Counted from the stretch's first letter, positions 31,561 through 42,150 are shown. The stretch: 64,000 nucleotides of DNA from Monodelphis domestica (GCF_027887165.1 NC_077227.1:541263189-541327188); one strand, 5' to 3'. The notes: generated by a model from the letters alone, not told the origin. Made by a program: numbers and translations.

Positions 31561-32184
31561 ATTAATCTAAAGGCCAATGTGGTGGAGTGTTTATTATCCT
31601 TGCTTCACTTTTTAAAGGAGAGCCTGAAGTCAAGCATCCAGTTCAGAGAAGATACATAATCTTGTATTTTAATTTATTAAAGTCTTGGTTTTGGAATATC
31701 CAAATGATCAAAAGAAATCAGGTCAATATGGTAAAGTGAAGAGAACACTAGACTAAGGTTTTGAAGATATGTTTGAATCCTGGTTCTATAACCATGTCTG
31801 TGGCATTGACTCACTAGCAACTACTTTCTTTTTAACTATAATAGTAAGCACCTATACTAGATAATATCTGATATTTGCCTCCATCTCTCAGTATAGCCCA
31901 TGGTCCTGCTTTGTTATTTAGACTGAACTATTTAGCATTTTAAATGTTTTCCATATTCATATTTAAAATAAATTAATGACTTTTGCCAAATAGTGTGAAA
32001 GAAAATCGTGATGCATTAAAATCTGTCCTTTATACTGCTATCTTAAAACAAAATAATTATTGCTAATCTTCTGAAAATTTAGCAAGTTGTTAATAATAAA
32101 TTCATGTTATAAAACTATTACATATAAGATACTCATTTAATTTATGAGATATAAAGTAAGAGAAAAATATGACCTCAACCCTCA
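31561..32184. other. Mostly unassigned; worn MIR at 31722-31800
   Basis: 31722-31800 ('aatatggtaaagtgaagagaacactagactaagg', 'tttgaatcctggttctataacc') resembles a MIR head. The rest is AT-rich and unrecognised. Confidence 0.45.
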
Positions 32185-32450
32185 AGTAGTAATAGCAGCA
32201 TGATAGCATTTATATAGCATTTTAAATTTTAAAAAATACTTAAAAATCTCATCTCATCTTATCCTCATAATAACAATATCTTCACAATAATCATGCTATT
32301 ATGATCCCAATTTTACAGATATAAACACTGAAACAGACAAAGATAACTTACTTGCCCAAGGTTACACCATAGCCAGTAATTAATTATCTAAACCTAGATT
32401 TGAATTCAGGTCTTCCTAATTCTATACACTGTATAAATTATCCACTAAAA
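32185..32450 (-). mobile_element. Full-length MIR-type CORE-SINE, antisense
   Basis: 'gatagcatttatatagcattttaaattttaaaa', 'tctcatcttatcctcataataacaa', 'cccaattttacagatataaacactgaaacaga', 'acttgcccaaggttacaccatagcc', 'gatttgaattcaggtcttcctaattct' in reversed order. Confidence 0.85.
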
Positions 32451-32730
32451 ATTCCATTCACTTTATAAATTAGCTTACTATTATTTTCTTGGTGAGAGAA
32501 GACATGAAAAAATAAAATTCTGATATTAGCAATATTTCTTGAAAGACAACTTTATTTGAGAAATAATTGGAAAAATTGTGAAAGTAATGAGAGATGAAAC
32601 TAGAAAGAGAAGTTGAGTATTGATTGTGCAAGACCTGAAATTGCAAGAATTTAAGCACCAAGTAATAGAGAAACCTTTTGTTGCATATCTATATTATAAG
32701 AACAAGGAAAAATGGTTTGAGCATGTATGT
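32451..32730. other. Unassigned stretch beside the PDHB pseudogene
   Basis: It lies where the 3' end of the pseudogene would be expected, but I see no PDHB coding similarity. A reversed 'aataaa' occurs near 32559 (minus strand). It may be diverged 3' UTR or unrelated sequence. Confidence 0.3.
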
Positions 32731-33630
32731 TCAATGGTTATGAGATAATTGATTTTCATCACACTGGCCTCAATGGTTCTCCATCCATTGGTCTAATGGT
32801 TCACAGGTTGATCAACTCACATTTCACTTCCTTGTTAGCTAGTAGAGCAGCTGCTTCCATATAATGGCCAACAGGTCATGAATGGGGAACCAATATAACA
32901 TGCATTCTTTGCCTTTTTAATTTAGATTTTCCAATAGGAATCAGGAAATTTTTTGACTGAGCTTTTTCTGGAAATTCAAAAAGAACTCCATATATCAGCT
33001 AGTTTTCCAGCACTAAAACTGAATTGTCATTCTGAATTGCTAATTTGATAAGCCCTTTTGCATTGCCTCTAAATACTAAGGACTGACCACTTTAAATCCA
33101 CCACAGAGTCCAGACCAAGCTGCAAAACACTCTGGATGCTGGGCAGCCACAGCAATTGAAGCATGATTAAGTCCCCTGAAGGCTATAGGAACAGGATAAA
33201 ACTGACTTGACATATAGTAAGACATTTCATCTGAGTTTTAACCAGGTCAATTGCTAGCATAGAAAAATTGAAGGTCACAAATTCATAGATGGGCCTCCAT
33301 CCAACCATAGGTGCCCTATAGCAACCTCAGTAAAGCCCATCTCAGATATGGACTTGTCAGTGATTCTCTTGCCTCCATGCTTCTTCCATAGATCTAGGCC
33401 CTGTCATACTGAGAGACTTCTCTGAGCAAAAAGACCTTCTTGTCTCCTTCCAATTCTTCATCCATCCCTTGATTCAAGGCATCTCAGACAATCACTTCCA
33501 GCAGCAGGCACCGAGTGGTGGAAGAACCTCCTCAGCAGCCAGGTCACCTGCTGGCCACAACTGGAGAGCCCATCTTGCCCAGCCCTGCCACCAGCTTGTC
33601 TGTGTCCTCTAACAAGGACAGAGGATTGGC
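32731..33630 (-). pseudogene. PDHB: Processed pseudogene of pyruvate dehydrogenase E1 subunit beta
   Basis: The minus strand carries a dead, intronless copy of PDHB, the beta subunit of the mitochondrial pyruvate dehydrogenase E1 component. Homology starts at an ATG at 33573 with about 55 bases of likely 5' UTR upstream. A frame-broken transit-peptide region (LLRRFFHHSVPAAG) comes first, then NQGMDEELEGDKKVFLL near 33430-33475, SISEMGFTEVAIG near 33310-33350, PVPIAFRG...AAQHPECFAAW near 33090-33200, NAKGLIKLAIQNDNSVLVLEN near 33005-33065, and [20 protein letters not shown] near 32915-32975. Similarity fades after an ITIE motif near 32735, so roughly the last 75 residues are missing. Several stops and at least three frame changes abolish coding. 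The joins match exon junctions without introns, which indicates L1-mediated retroposition. No A tail or target duplication was identified because the 3' end is lost. Identification is from recalled family sequence, not a search. Confidence 0.92.
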
Positions 33631-33639
33631 TCAATCACA

Positions 33640-33812
33640 AAATATTTTTCAAGTATGATAGAGAGATGAAATAATATCTGATTTTACAATCATCAGGGAG
33701 ACAGGAGTTTATTAAGTAGGAAAGTAACAGAATCAGAATTGAAATTTAGGAAAAATCTCCTTGGCAGGTGTGCAGAGGATGCATTGGAAAGAAGAGAAAC
33801 TTGAGTCAGAAA
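33640..33812 (-). mobile_element. L2 LINE internal fragment, antisense
   Basis: 'gggagacaggagtttattaagtaggaaagtaacagaatcag' and 'aaaaatctccttggcaggtgtgcagaggatgcattgga' match the deeper reversed L2 region. Confidence 0.65.
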
Positions 33813-33819
33813 GGGTAAT

Positions 33820-34036
33820 AATTAAAATAAAAACTAATTTTTAGCAGAGCACTTTTTTAATATTTGCAAAGCATTGTACATTTGAACCTCATAACCCTGT
33901 GAGATGAGAGCCATTGTTGTCCCTCTTTACACATGCAAAATTGAAGGTGGAAGAAAGTTAGATGACTGGCCCAGGGTTATATAGTAAGAAACTTGCCTAG
34001 TAAGAAATTGAGGCTGAATGAGGTTAAATGAATTTG
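33820..34036 (-). mobile_element. MIR-type CORE-SINE, antisense
   Basis: 'ttagcagagcacttttttaatatttgcaaagcattgtacatttgaacctcataaccctgtgagatga' is the reversed 3' part; 'aattgaaggtggaagaaagttagatgactggcccagggttatatagtaag' is the core. Confidence 0.75.
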
Positions 34037-34039
34037 CCT

Positions 34040-34205
34040 TGGAGTCAGGAAGTTTTAAATTCAAATCTTGACTCAGAAAGAGGCATTAACCTCTATGTGC
34101 CTCAATTTCCTAAGCTGTAAGATGAAGAGTGGCATCTGCTTCCTAGGATTGTTGTGATAAATCAAATGAGATATTTGTAAAATACCTCACTAAAAATAAG
34201 GCTCA
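34040..34205 (+). mobile_element. MIR-type CORE-SINE
   Basis: 'ggagtcaggaagttttaaattcaaatcttgactcag', 'ctctatgtgcctcaatttcctaagctgtaagatgaa' and 'gattgttgtgataaatcaaatgagatatttgtaaaa' follow the family. It lies in inverted orientation to its left neighbour. Confidence 0.8.
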
Positions 34206-34234
34206 CTACTAATCCAGATCAGTCTTAATGACGA

Positions 34235-34335
34235 CATTTTCTTTAACAATAACTGATCTTTATTTAGAGTTATAATGTTACAAAATACAAAATACTTTAC
34301 AGGGGTTATTTCATTTGACTTTCATAAGAGCTCAT
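34235..34335 (-). mobile_element. MIR 3' fragment
   Basis: 'acaataactgatctttatttagag' and 'atactttacaggggttatttcatttgactttcataa' give the reversed 3' end. Confidence 0.55.
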
Positions 34336-34944
34336 AACACCTTTGTTGAATATGGAAATGTTTGTCTCAATGTCCCTAAACAATGACAATCACACCTATT
34401 CTCAAATATGGACAAAACCATTCATACCTCAAATTTCCACATCAACAGATATGTGTGTTTCAGGGAAGTTACGACCCTTTTTGAAGGGCTACCTCAGTCA
34501 ATTCCATAGAATGCCGTCTGTTCATCTTAGGAAGGTCTCACTACCCTATAAGGGATTCCATTTCCTGGGACCTGAATCATTTTCAATTCAATGGTTTCCC
34601 CTTCAAAGAGCCTTTATATTTCACCATTCCAGAGAATTGCCTTGCATGCTCCAGAATAATCAGAACTTAATGGATAAAAAGATGACTATGGAGACCTTTC
34701 CAGATATAGTTTCAAATTGACAAGTGTAGAGAAACTTTGTAATTTTACTTAAAAACAGATGAAAGCTCTGGTACCATGGCAATATTTGGAAAGGAAGCCT
34801 GGTCTCCTTTAACCAAATCTTAGGCTTGATTGTTAAGGTGCTGATTTTCATCCTTCAACTATGGCATGGCCTGGAAAAATCAGAGGGAACAGTGAGCATA
34901 TGTCTTCTTTTTCATAAAACTGTGTAAATAGCAATATACCCTTT
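34336..34944. other. Unassigned stretch with a 125-codon open frame
   Basis: No repeat recognised. The plus-strand frame at 34343-34720 is one of the longest in the window, but it has no domain, signal or composition suggesting a protein. A 63-codon frame overlaps it on the other strand. Confidence 0.35.
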
Positions 34945-35160
34945 ATAGTAGTACTGGCAAACCTTTAAGAGACTGTGTGCCCAAACTACATCTTCAATCC
35001 AACTCCCCACAGTGGAACAAGGAAGTGATCACTTTTGGCTACTGGGCAGAGAGGTGGGGCATGCAAAAAATGTCTTTAGTTGCAGTAGAGAGGGGGAACA
35101 GAGCATCCCCCTCTGGCACACTAGGGCATGGGTGCCACATCTTTGCCAACATGGCCTTCT
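34945..35160 (+). mobile_element. Possible non-autonomous hAT-like element
   Basis: Left end 'tagtactggcaaacctttaagaga' and right end 'ccacatctttgccaacatggc' are imperfect inverted repeats around 'tggcaaa'. The 'ggcaaacctttttgaga' start is typical of a common marsupial hAT-derived repeat. Two 60-100 codon frames inside are incidental. Confidence 0.4.
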
Positions 35161-35375
35161 AGCATCATTGGTGAACACTTCCCTTTTAATGTTTTTTTTT
35201 TCTCTTCAAAAAGTTGTATCAGACAACAGGCAGGATTTGAGCATCCCAAAACTTAAGAGAACTCAGAGCGTTCAACACATTGTTGGAGGCATAACAGCTT
35301 TTGATAATGAATTATTGATCACCTAGCAGTGGAGCCATATTTGGGTTTCATTGTGGTGCCAGTGGGTAAGGGAGG

Positions 35376-35520
35376 GAATGAGAGACAGACAGACAGACAG
35401 AGACACAGAGAGACAGAAAGAGAAAGACAAAGACAGACACAGACACAGAGACACACAGAGAGACACACAGAGACGGAGAGATGGAAGGAGAGAGTGGGAG
35501 AGAGACAGAGAGAGATACAA
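35376..35520. repeat. (GACA)n/(GA)n purine-rich satellite-like array
   Basis: 145 bases of AGAC, AGAG and ACAC units, almost free of T. Open frames through it encode low-complexity Arg/Glu/Gln/Thr strings and are not genes. Confidence 0.95.
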
Positions 35521-35989
35521 AGGGCATAAAGTGCTATTATCTGGTTATGCTGTGTAAACTGCTATAACTTCCTCACTGGTGATTCCTTGTGTGATAATGG
35601 AACTTTGAAATAATATTAGAGGATGTGTGAAAGATTTATGGCCAATTTAGCCACTCAAGCAGGGCTCAGAATCTCTGGGTTAAGGCTGCAGAGGGAGATA
35701 ACTTGCTATAAGATGAGCTGACTGGAACTCTGTGAAATCTATGCTTCAGTGCCTCTCAGAAGAGCCAAGAGCTATGTGTACATTCATTGGGGAGAATGGA
35801 ATCCACAAGGCAGATGCCAGTGGCTGCAGATTTTCAGTTTGGAGTCTAATGACTGATCTGATGGCTGCTTTGTTAATTTTTCAAAAGCAATTCTGGGGAT
35901 TGCTCTTCAGCAATCCATGTAAGCCAAGTAATTCATGGGGAGGTCAGGGGCTAGATAAGGCACTGAACTTGGTTCTGAGAAGAGGAATC
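35521..35989. other. Repeat-free unique stretch
   Basis: Balanced composition without recognised repeats. An 88-codon frame at 35732-35998 has no domain. Confidence 0.4.
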
Positions 35990-36305
35990 AAAGAATAACA
36001 CTTTTAGAGTTTCAAGGGACCTTAAAGGTCATCTTGTCCAACTCCTTATTTTTACAAAGGAAATAAAAATGGTAATGAGAACCCTTAAATTACTGCCTCT
36101 GGTCATGAGAATCCAGGTCCCCTGACTAAATAAGATCATTTTTTGTGGTGATGGACAAGTTATTGAACATCTTTGAGAATCAGTTCCTTCAACTGTAGAA
36201 TAAAAATGACTGCATCATCAGATAATTGATTTATAACTTTAAAAGACCTTAAAATGAGCCTCCCTCATTTTGTAGATAAGGAAACCAAGGTTTAATTATT
36301 AGAAG
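35990..36305 (-). mobile_element. Two MIR-related SINE fragments
   Basis: 35990-36125: 'taacacttttagagtttcaagggaccttaaaggtcatcttgtccaactcctta'. 36215-36305: 'cttaaaatgagcctccctcattttgtagataaggaaaccaagg'. Both are the terminal part of the 'agagctggaaggg' type. Confidence 0.6.
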
Positions 36306-36317
36306 TTGTTCATCACT

Positions 36318-36540
36318 GAGGTAGAGGAGTGAATGGATTGCTAGACCTGGAGTCAGAAGAGTTTCAGTCTTGTCTCAGAGACTAATTATCTTTGTGATCC
36401 TGGAAAAGTCATTTGTTCTCTTTGTTTCTATTTCTGTCTCTGCCTCTCTTATTTTTAAAATAAGGAAAACAATGATTCTTGCCTCCCAAGGTTGTTATGA
36501 GGATCAAGTGAAACAATATTTGTAAAACACTATCAAAAAT
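36318..36540 (+). mobile_element. MIR-type CORE-SINE
   Basis: 'tgaatggattgctagacctggagtcagaagagtttcagtcttgtctcag', 'ttgtgatcctggaaaagtcattt', 'cctcccaaggttgttatgaggatcaagtgaaacaatatttgtaaaacac'. Confidence 0.8.
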
Positions 36541-36689
36541 TGTTTTCTCCAGATCATGCTACCACAACTAACATGTATACCAGTATGACTAACTAATAGA
36601 TTGAATATCCATCCAGATCCTTTCACGCCACATCTGGTACTTTTTTCTGTATTACTAGGCTGTCTCTTATAATACATCCATCAACACAT

Positions 36690-36955
36690 GGGAAAGTCTT
36701 TTAAAAACATATTGATCATTCTTCACTTTATTTCCTCCATGAATTTGTCTCTATTATGAGCAATACGTGTCTTTTTCACAACATGACAAACATGTAAACA
36801 TGTATTATATTATAACATATGTATGTATATAAAACCTATATCATATTCCTAGCTTGTTTGGGGGGGGGTTGGGAGGGAGAGAGAGAGAACATAGATTGCA
36901 AAATATCAGAAAATGAATATTAAAGTCTTTATTAACAGGTAATCTGAAAGAAATA
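36690..36955 (+). mobile_element. L1 3' UTR fragment
   Basis: 'tattatgagcaatacgtgtctttttcacaacatgacaaacatgtaaacatgtattat', 'aaaacctatatcatattcc', a G9 run and 'gggagggagagagag' form the marsupial L1 3' UTR. The G-runs at 36860-36875 could form a quadruplex. Confidence 0.75.
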
Positions 36956-37009
36956 ATAATAAAAAGCATATGGAGGCACTAAAGAAATGTTAACTGTTAT
37001 TCCATGAGG

Positions 37010-37235
37010 TAAAAGAGGTAGAGTGGATAGAAGGTCATATTTGCACTTAGGAAGATCCTAGTTCTCAATCTCTTTGACACATACTGAATGCATGATCTTG
37101 AGCAAAGTATTTCCAGCTTTCAATGGCCCCTGGCAGTACTCAAGATCATGTATTGTAGAATTCTTGGCCATCTTCATTGGTGGAAGGTTTGGTTTTTTTT
37201 CCACTAGGAGTTTCTTATGCCCACTCGTATATACT
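37010..37235 (+). mobile_element. SINE variant with 'caactctc'-type tail
   Basis: 'gtagagtggatagaaggtca', 'ctcaatctctttgacacatactgaatgcatgatcttgagcaa', 'ttcaatggcccctggcagtactcaagat' and 'cttcattggtggaagg..tccactaggagtttcttatgcc' give an uninterrupted copy of the family seen at 20700. Confidence 0.65.
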
Positions 37236-37431
37236 CACACAAAAAGACACAGAATGTGAAATAAATAGCTCCTTATTCTAAAGAAGATGAAAAATAGAAT
37301 ACTCAATTTTTAAACAAGTTTAGTGATGATTTTTTAAAAAAGAAGGACTTTTTCTATGGCGCTAAGTACAACTTTTCTCTTTTCCAAATATTCCTTGTAA
37401 CATAAAAACCCACAATTATAGTCTGATTTAG

Positions 37432-37673
37432 GGGCAACTAGGTTGCACAGTGGATAGAGCATTGGGCCTGGAGTTAGGAAGATTCCTCTTTGTAAGTACA
37501 AATCTGGCCTCAAACACTTACTCTATGTATGGCTCTAGGGAAGTCATTTAACCTTGTTTGCCTCAGTTTTCTCAACTGTAAAATGAGCTAAAAAAAGAGA
37601 TGCAAACCACTGCAGTATCTCTGTGAAGAAAACCCTTAATGGAGTCACAAAGAGTCAGACATAACTAAAAAAC
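37432..37673 (+). mobile_element. Full-length CORE-SINE with RTE/BovB-like tail
   Basis: Head 'gggcaactaggttgcacagtggatagagca', 'gtacaaatctggcctcaaacactta', 'gcctcagttttctcaactgtaaaatgagcta', and the tail 'gatgcaaaccactgcagtatctctgtgaagaaaaccc..ggagtcacaaagagtcagacataact'. It is the best example of this family here. Confidence 0.9.
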
Positions 37674-38004
37674 CACTGATAACAGGAAAATTTTAAATGG
37701 TAAGGAAACTCACTTCAGTGAGAACATGAAAAGAACAGGCTTCTCTTTACGTTGGGTACAATTATTCCTCCTTTTATTGAATCACATAGCTAGAACCATA
37801 AGTCAAAACCCCTTCATCCTAGATGAGGGCAGGCAATCCTTAAGTAAGAAGAAAATGGTGTATGTGTGTTTTTAGTGAGTGGAGGGTACAAGGGTGAAAG
37901 TTTTGGGAAAGTAGAAGAACAATGGGTGGATAAGGCAGCAACAGAGAAGATAGTCCAACAACTGATGCATTTCTTTCTTGAAAGGATGTATATCATTCTG
38001 TATC
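37674..38004. other. Unassigned stretch
   Basis: No repeat recognised. Two 60-codon minus frames overlap and have no domain. Confidence 0.35.
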
Positions 38005-38162
38005 CTTAAGGACTGGGTCAGGAAAGTCCATGGCAATCTTAGATTTGCAGCCATTGGAACATTTCAAGCAAATGCTAGATGAATATTGGTTTGGTGTTAC
38101 ATAGAAATCAAACTAAGTTGCCACTGAGGTCCTTTTCAACTACATAATTTGGTGATTCAACC
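38005..38162 (+). mobile_element. L3/CR1 LINE 3' end
   Basis: 'ggaacatttcaagcaaatgctagatgaatattgg' followed by 'gccactgaggtccttttcaactacataatttggtgattc' is the L3 terminus. Confidence 0.65.
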
Positions 38163-38599
38163 TTATTGATTTCAAAATTTCTACTCCAGCCACAATAAAA
38201 GTTTAACAAGTGACTTCTCAGGAGGAAAATGTATACTTAACATACTTTTAGTTTTAATCTGAACTAAATTTTTCTCCAAATGTTCTCAAGTGTAGAAAAT
38301 CAAGGAAATAAGAACACAACCCACAAATTGTAGCATTTACTGATTTCTAAGGTTTGAATTAATGATCCCAATGGAAATTTAACAATTGACTCGCATTGAT
38401 TCAAGTAAGTTGGACTGTTCACTAATTCTATTCCATTGACCATTCACAGCCTAGAGGGGATGCTATGCTCTTATCCTACAATAAACAAGAGATATGAAAG
38501 GTCTTACTGAACTGAAAAATTTGGGGGGTCATAGAAACACTCTGAAGCTTATCTACTTAATAGAAGAAGGATTTGTAATCTGTCAGTGGAGAGAGTATT
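38163..38599. other. Unassigned AT-rich stretch
   Basis: No repeat or gene recognised. Confidence 0.35.
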
Positions 38600-38765
38600 C
38601 ACTGATGAAGACCTTAAATAGTCCATTTAAAATTTCTCTTATTATATCTGAACACTCCTGTGATATTTTAAGTTTATTCTTATCTTTCTTTTTGTTTAAT
38701 CCATACCTGGTACAATAGTTGTTGGCATTTAGTAGGTAATTAATAAATGCGGGTTGATTGATTCC
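38600..38765 (+). mobile_element. L2 LINE 3' tail
   Basis: 'atacctggtacaatagttgttggcatttagtaggtaattaataaatgcgggttgattgatt' is the L2 terminus with its terminal TGAT repeats. Confidence 0.75.
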
Positions 38766-39177
38766 TTAAGGATAGAGGCTATATGTTTTGTACATTTTAA
38801 AATGTATGATTTAAAGAAGAAATTTGTGATTCCTGGCAGATTTTCTTCCTAAAGGACTAGAAATCAGAGCTGTAAATCATAGATATGTCATGGGAAAAGG
38901 GTCATGTAATCAATATTATTTGCAACCACATTTTTACCTGTTATCAATAAAGTATCAGAGCAAACCAAAGGCTACTTAAGTTAATAATTTCATCTGAAGT
39001 AAAGTCAGACTGAAGGGATAACACTTAGTATGAGTCAAGTCATTCCATCATTTGCCATATACCAGATGGCAAAAAGTAAAATCAGTATTTCAGACTTTGT
39101 AATGTAATTAAACACAGAACTACCAAAGACCAGGTGTATTTACATAGCTAAAATTAGTCACCTTATACAGTATAAAA
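38766..39177. other. Unassigned stretch
   Basis: No repeat or gene recognised. Confidence 0.35.
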
Positions 39178-39337
39178 CAATAGAATTTTGGGGCCAGAAG
39201 CAACCTCAGAGATAATCTTGTCCACACACCACTTCTTTTTTTGCAGCAGAAACAGGTCTAAAACTAGATTCATAGGTTCATAAAATGTAAGAGAAGGAAG
39301 AATGGAAGGAAGGAAAGAGGGAATGAAGGAAGGAAGC
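39178..39337 (-). mobile_element. MIR-related SINE fragment and (GGAA)n
   Basis: 39178-39265: 'caatagaattttggggccagaagcaacctcagagataatcttgtccacacacc' is the SINE terminal part. 39291-39337 is a GGAA/GAAT purine run. Confidence 0.55.
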
Positions 39338-39477
39338 TTAATAGGTAGTAAATTTAAAAAAATTATTCTTGATCTTTAAAGAAAGAGTGTGAGATATTAT
39401 TACAAAAGGAAAGGAAAAAGGAAGAAAGGAATGGTAATAATAGTTAAAATTGATATAATACCTTTTATGTTTCATTA

Positions 39478-39735
39478 GTCTGCTAGGTGATGAAGTGGAT
39501 AGATAGAGAACCAGGCCTGGAGTCCAAAAGATTCTTTTTCCTGAGTTGAAATCTGAACTCAAACACTTACTGGTTGTGTGAGCCTGGGCAAATCACTTAG
39601 CCCTGTTTGTCTTAGTTTCCTCATTTGTAAAAATGAACTGGAGAAGGAGATGGCAAACCATTCCACTATCTTTGCCAAGAAAACCCTAAATGGGCTCACA
39701 AAGAGTCAAACATGACTGAAAAATGACTTAACAAT
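39478..39735 (+). mobile_element. Full-length CORE-SINE with RTE/BovB-like tail
   Basis: 'gctaggtgatgaagtggatag', 'ccaggcctggagtccaaaagatt', 'gtgtgagcctgggcaaatcacttag', 'aatgaactggagaaggagatggcaaaccattccactatctttgccaagaaaaccc' and 'cacaaagagtcaaacatgactga'. Confidence 0.9.
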
Positions 39736-40150
39736 TATGTCAGGTGCTATGCTAAGTGCTTTGAAACATATTATCTCACCTCCTTATTAGGATACCCACC
39801 AATTGGGACTGATGAAGGAGACACAAATGATGTTTTCTCAGGTCAGTCAGAAAGAATATACACTTTGATATTAAAGAATGTCAGCTTCTTGGTAGAGGGC
39901 ATTGGTAGAAATGGAGTCATACCACTGACCTGTCCTTTATTAATAGATTAGATGCTCCTATTAGTAAATTATATTACGCTCAGAAAAAAAAATCTCATTT
40001 AGATCCTACAGTAATCCTGGGAGGTAGGTACCATTATTTCTATTTTATGGTTGATGAAACTGAGGCAAACAAAGATTAAGGTGATTTGTCCAGAATTACT
40101 AGTAAGTTCTCTGAATATTAATAAGAATCTGAGTATCTGAGTACTAATAG
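39736..40150 (-). mobile_element. MIR split by about 200 bases of other sequence
   Basis: Left part 39736-39785 ('gtcaggtgctatgctaagtgctttgaaacatattatctcac'). Right part 39988-40150 ('atctcatttagatcctacagtaatcctgggaggtaggtaccattatttc', 'gatgaaactgaggcaaac'). The middle 39786-39987 is not MIR and is unidentified. Confidence 0.65.
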
Positions 40151-40254
40151 TGTCTGCTAGTATAGTATCTAAGATCAGATAAAAATTCAGCCCTTCTGAA
40201 ACTCCATGCAGAATTCTTATCTACTCTATCTCCTAGCTTCCATCTAGTCCATAA

Positions 40255-40345
40255 AAGGTCCAGAGATGGAAAGTGCTTGTCAATGTCATATAGATTATAA
40301 GGAATAAAGCAAGAATAAAATCCAGCTCTTTAGTCCGTCCCATCT
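40255..40345 (-). mobile_element. MIR core fragment
   Basis: 'ggtccagagatggaaagtgcttgtcaatgtcatatagattataag' and 'aaaatccagctctttagtc' are the reversed core. Confidence 0.5.
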
Positions 40346-40369
40346 TTAAAGTCTCCTCCCTCTACACAA

Positions 40370-40950
40370 CTGCCAGGATTAACTATGTCATTGATCTGCT
40401 AAATAAACTCCATCAACTCCCTACATTCTCCCAAGATCAAATACAAACTCTTCATTTTGGCATGCAAAGCCCTTGGCTCCAATCTACCTTTCTAGCCTTA
40501 TTATACATTACTTCTCTTACACCCAAATTGGCCTATTTGTTATTCCTCCAGCACAGAATTCTATCTCCCTTTTCCATGCCTTTACAAAGGCTGTGTCTCA
40601 TGTATCGAATGTACTTTCTCCTTAATTCTGCCTCTAAGAGAACCCTGCAGTTTCTTTCAAAGCTCAGTTGAAATGCCATCTCTGACATGAGACTTTTTCT
40701 GAACCCCTGTATGCTAGTGTTCCCCTTTGATACCTTGTAATTTATCTAGTATGTGATTTTATATATCAGTATCTCTCTATGTAGATGAATATGTTTTCTT
40801 CTACCCTTCCCTTTCCCTGAAGCCAAAAATAATCTCCTTCAAGTTGGAGATTATTTCATCTTTTGTCATTTTGCCCCCAATGCCAAGTACCGTGTCTGAC
40901 ATATAAGTAAGCACTTAATAAATGTGTGTTGATTGACTAATTCAGACTCC
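40370..40950 (+). mobile_element. Long L2 LINE 3' region (~580 bases)
   Basis: 'aactccatcaactccctacattctcccaagatcaaatacaaactcttcattttggcatgcaaagccctt', 'cacccaaattggcctatttgttattcctcc', 'tttcaaagctcagttgaaatgccatctctg', 'agttggagattatttcatc' and 'ccgtgtctgacatataagtaagcacttaataaatg' in order. Confidence 0.88.
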
Positions 40951-41229
40951 AAGTACTTTAGTGTTTTCTTTATCTAGCAGGTTTCTTCCACCTAACTCTT
41001 GGACTAATGCTCTTGTGTGCCCTAGCAGAAATTGATGTGTTTTGATAAGCATAAAGGCAGAGGAAATTTGCATTTTAAGTGTTTCTAACATCTCATAATT
41101 TGTTCAGAAAGTGAGTAAAAACACAATGCTTCAGATGCATGCAAACAGTCTATCAAAATGATGTTTTCTATTTTATCAACCAACAGCATTTGCTCATTCC
41201 TGTGACCAATAACTGTCAATTTCAGCTTC
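40951..41229. other. Unassigned stretch
   Basis: Nothing recognised. Confidence 0.35.
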
Positions 41230-41372
41230 AATCATTTGTTAGATACCAGGTCTGAATACACAGTTCTACATGTGGCAGGGAAGAGACAAATATTGATTTA
41301 AAATTCCACAGTCCCTCTTGCCTCAAGGAATATACAACCTATTGGGATAATTAGAATAATAGATCCAATTGA
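41230..41372 (-). mobile_element. L2 LINE 3' end, antisense
   Basis: 'tttgttagataccaggtctgaatacacag' and 'cagtccctcttgcctcaaggaatatacaacctattgggataa' are reversed L2 blocks. Confidence 0.65.
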
Positions 41373-42027
41373 TAATTTTGTATCATGGTGAGATCTCAAT
41401 TTTTATATTGGCTCAAGATACATTCATCAGTTTTCATTAACGGTGACCCTTTTTCTCTTTTTTTTTCTTGAGGTTTGATAATAAAAAGTAATTCATTTGG
41501 TAAAGAGTTAATAACCGTTCATCTGAGTAACTTTATTTTGTTCAGGGAAATTCAGTTAAATTTAAAATACTGTAGAGAAAATTCACTTATTATGGAAAGC
41601 AGAAATCTGCTGAACTGCCCAAAAATAACTCAGGCAGTTAACATTCACCAGCTTGCAAACTCTATTGATACACTCAGTTTACTACTTTGAGCCCATCTGC
41701 CAGATATACCTGGTTTCAGATGGGGATGTATTTGCTAACTGAATTAATGAAGAACATACATTCCTTTAAAAAAATAAAACACTCAAACATATTCTTTTAT
41801 ACCAAGGTTATTATGCACATCAGCATGGTGCTTGATTTTTCCTTTAATTATTAATAGAATTTATATCCAGGACCAAATACTTCAAATAATGCAAAGATAT
41901 TATTTTAAATAGCAATGTCTAATATAGCTTAAAATATCACACTATTAAAGAAAAGATATATAGGTCTAAGAAAATGTAAACACTTAAAGACTTTATTTTG
42001 CATTATGCAGCAAGGACAAGTGATTCT
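41373..42027. other. Unassigned AT-rich stretch
   Basis: No repeat recognised. A 71-codon plus frame (41475-41690) has no domain. Confidence 0.35.
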
Positions 42028-42150
42028 ATAATGCATCCCTAGATAGAATTTAACTTTCTTAAGGAAAGGGACTATTTTTTTTCTTCTATGCCCCAGTGCC
42101 TAACACAGGGTAGGTGTTTAATGGTTGCTGATTGATTGATTAAAAATAGA
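42028..42150 (+). mobile_element. L2 LINE 3' tail
   Basis: 'ctttcttaaggaaagggacta', 'ccagtgcctaacacagggtaggtgtttaatggttgctgattgattg'. Confidence 0.8.

Noticed and set aside
34343..34720. 125-codon open frame on the plus strand
   Set aside because: No domain, signal peptide, compositional bias or exon signals; an antisense frame overlaps it. Expected by chance in 64 kb of AT-rich DNA.
35329..35557. Arg/Glu/Gln-rich frames
   Set aside because: Translation of the (GACA)n/(GA)n array; no protein evidence.
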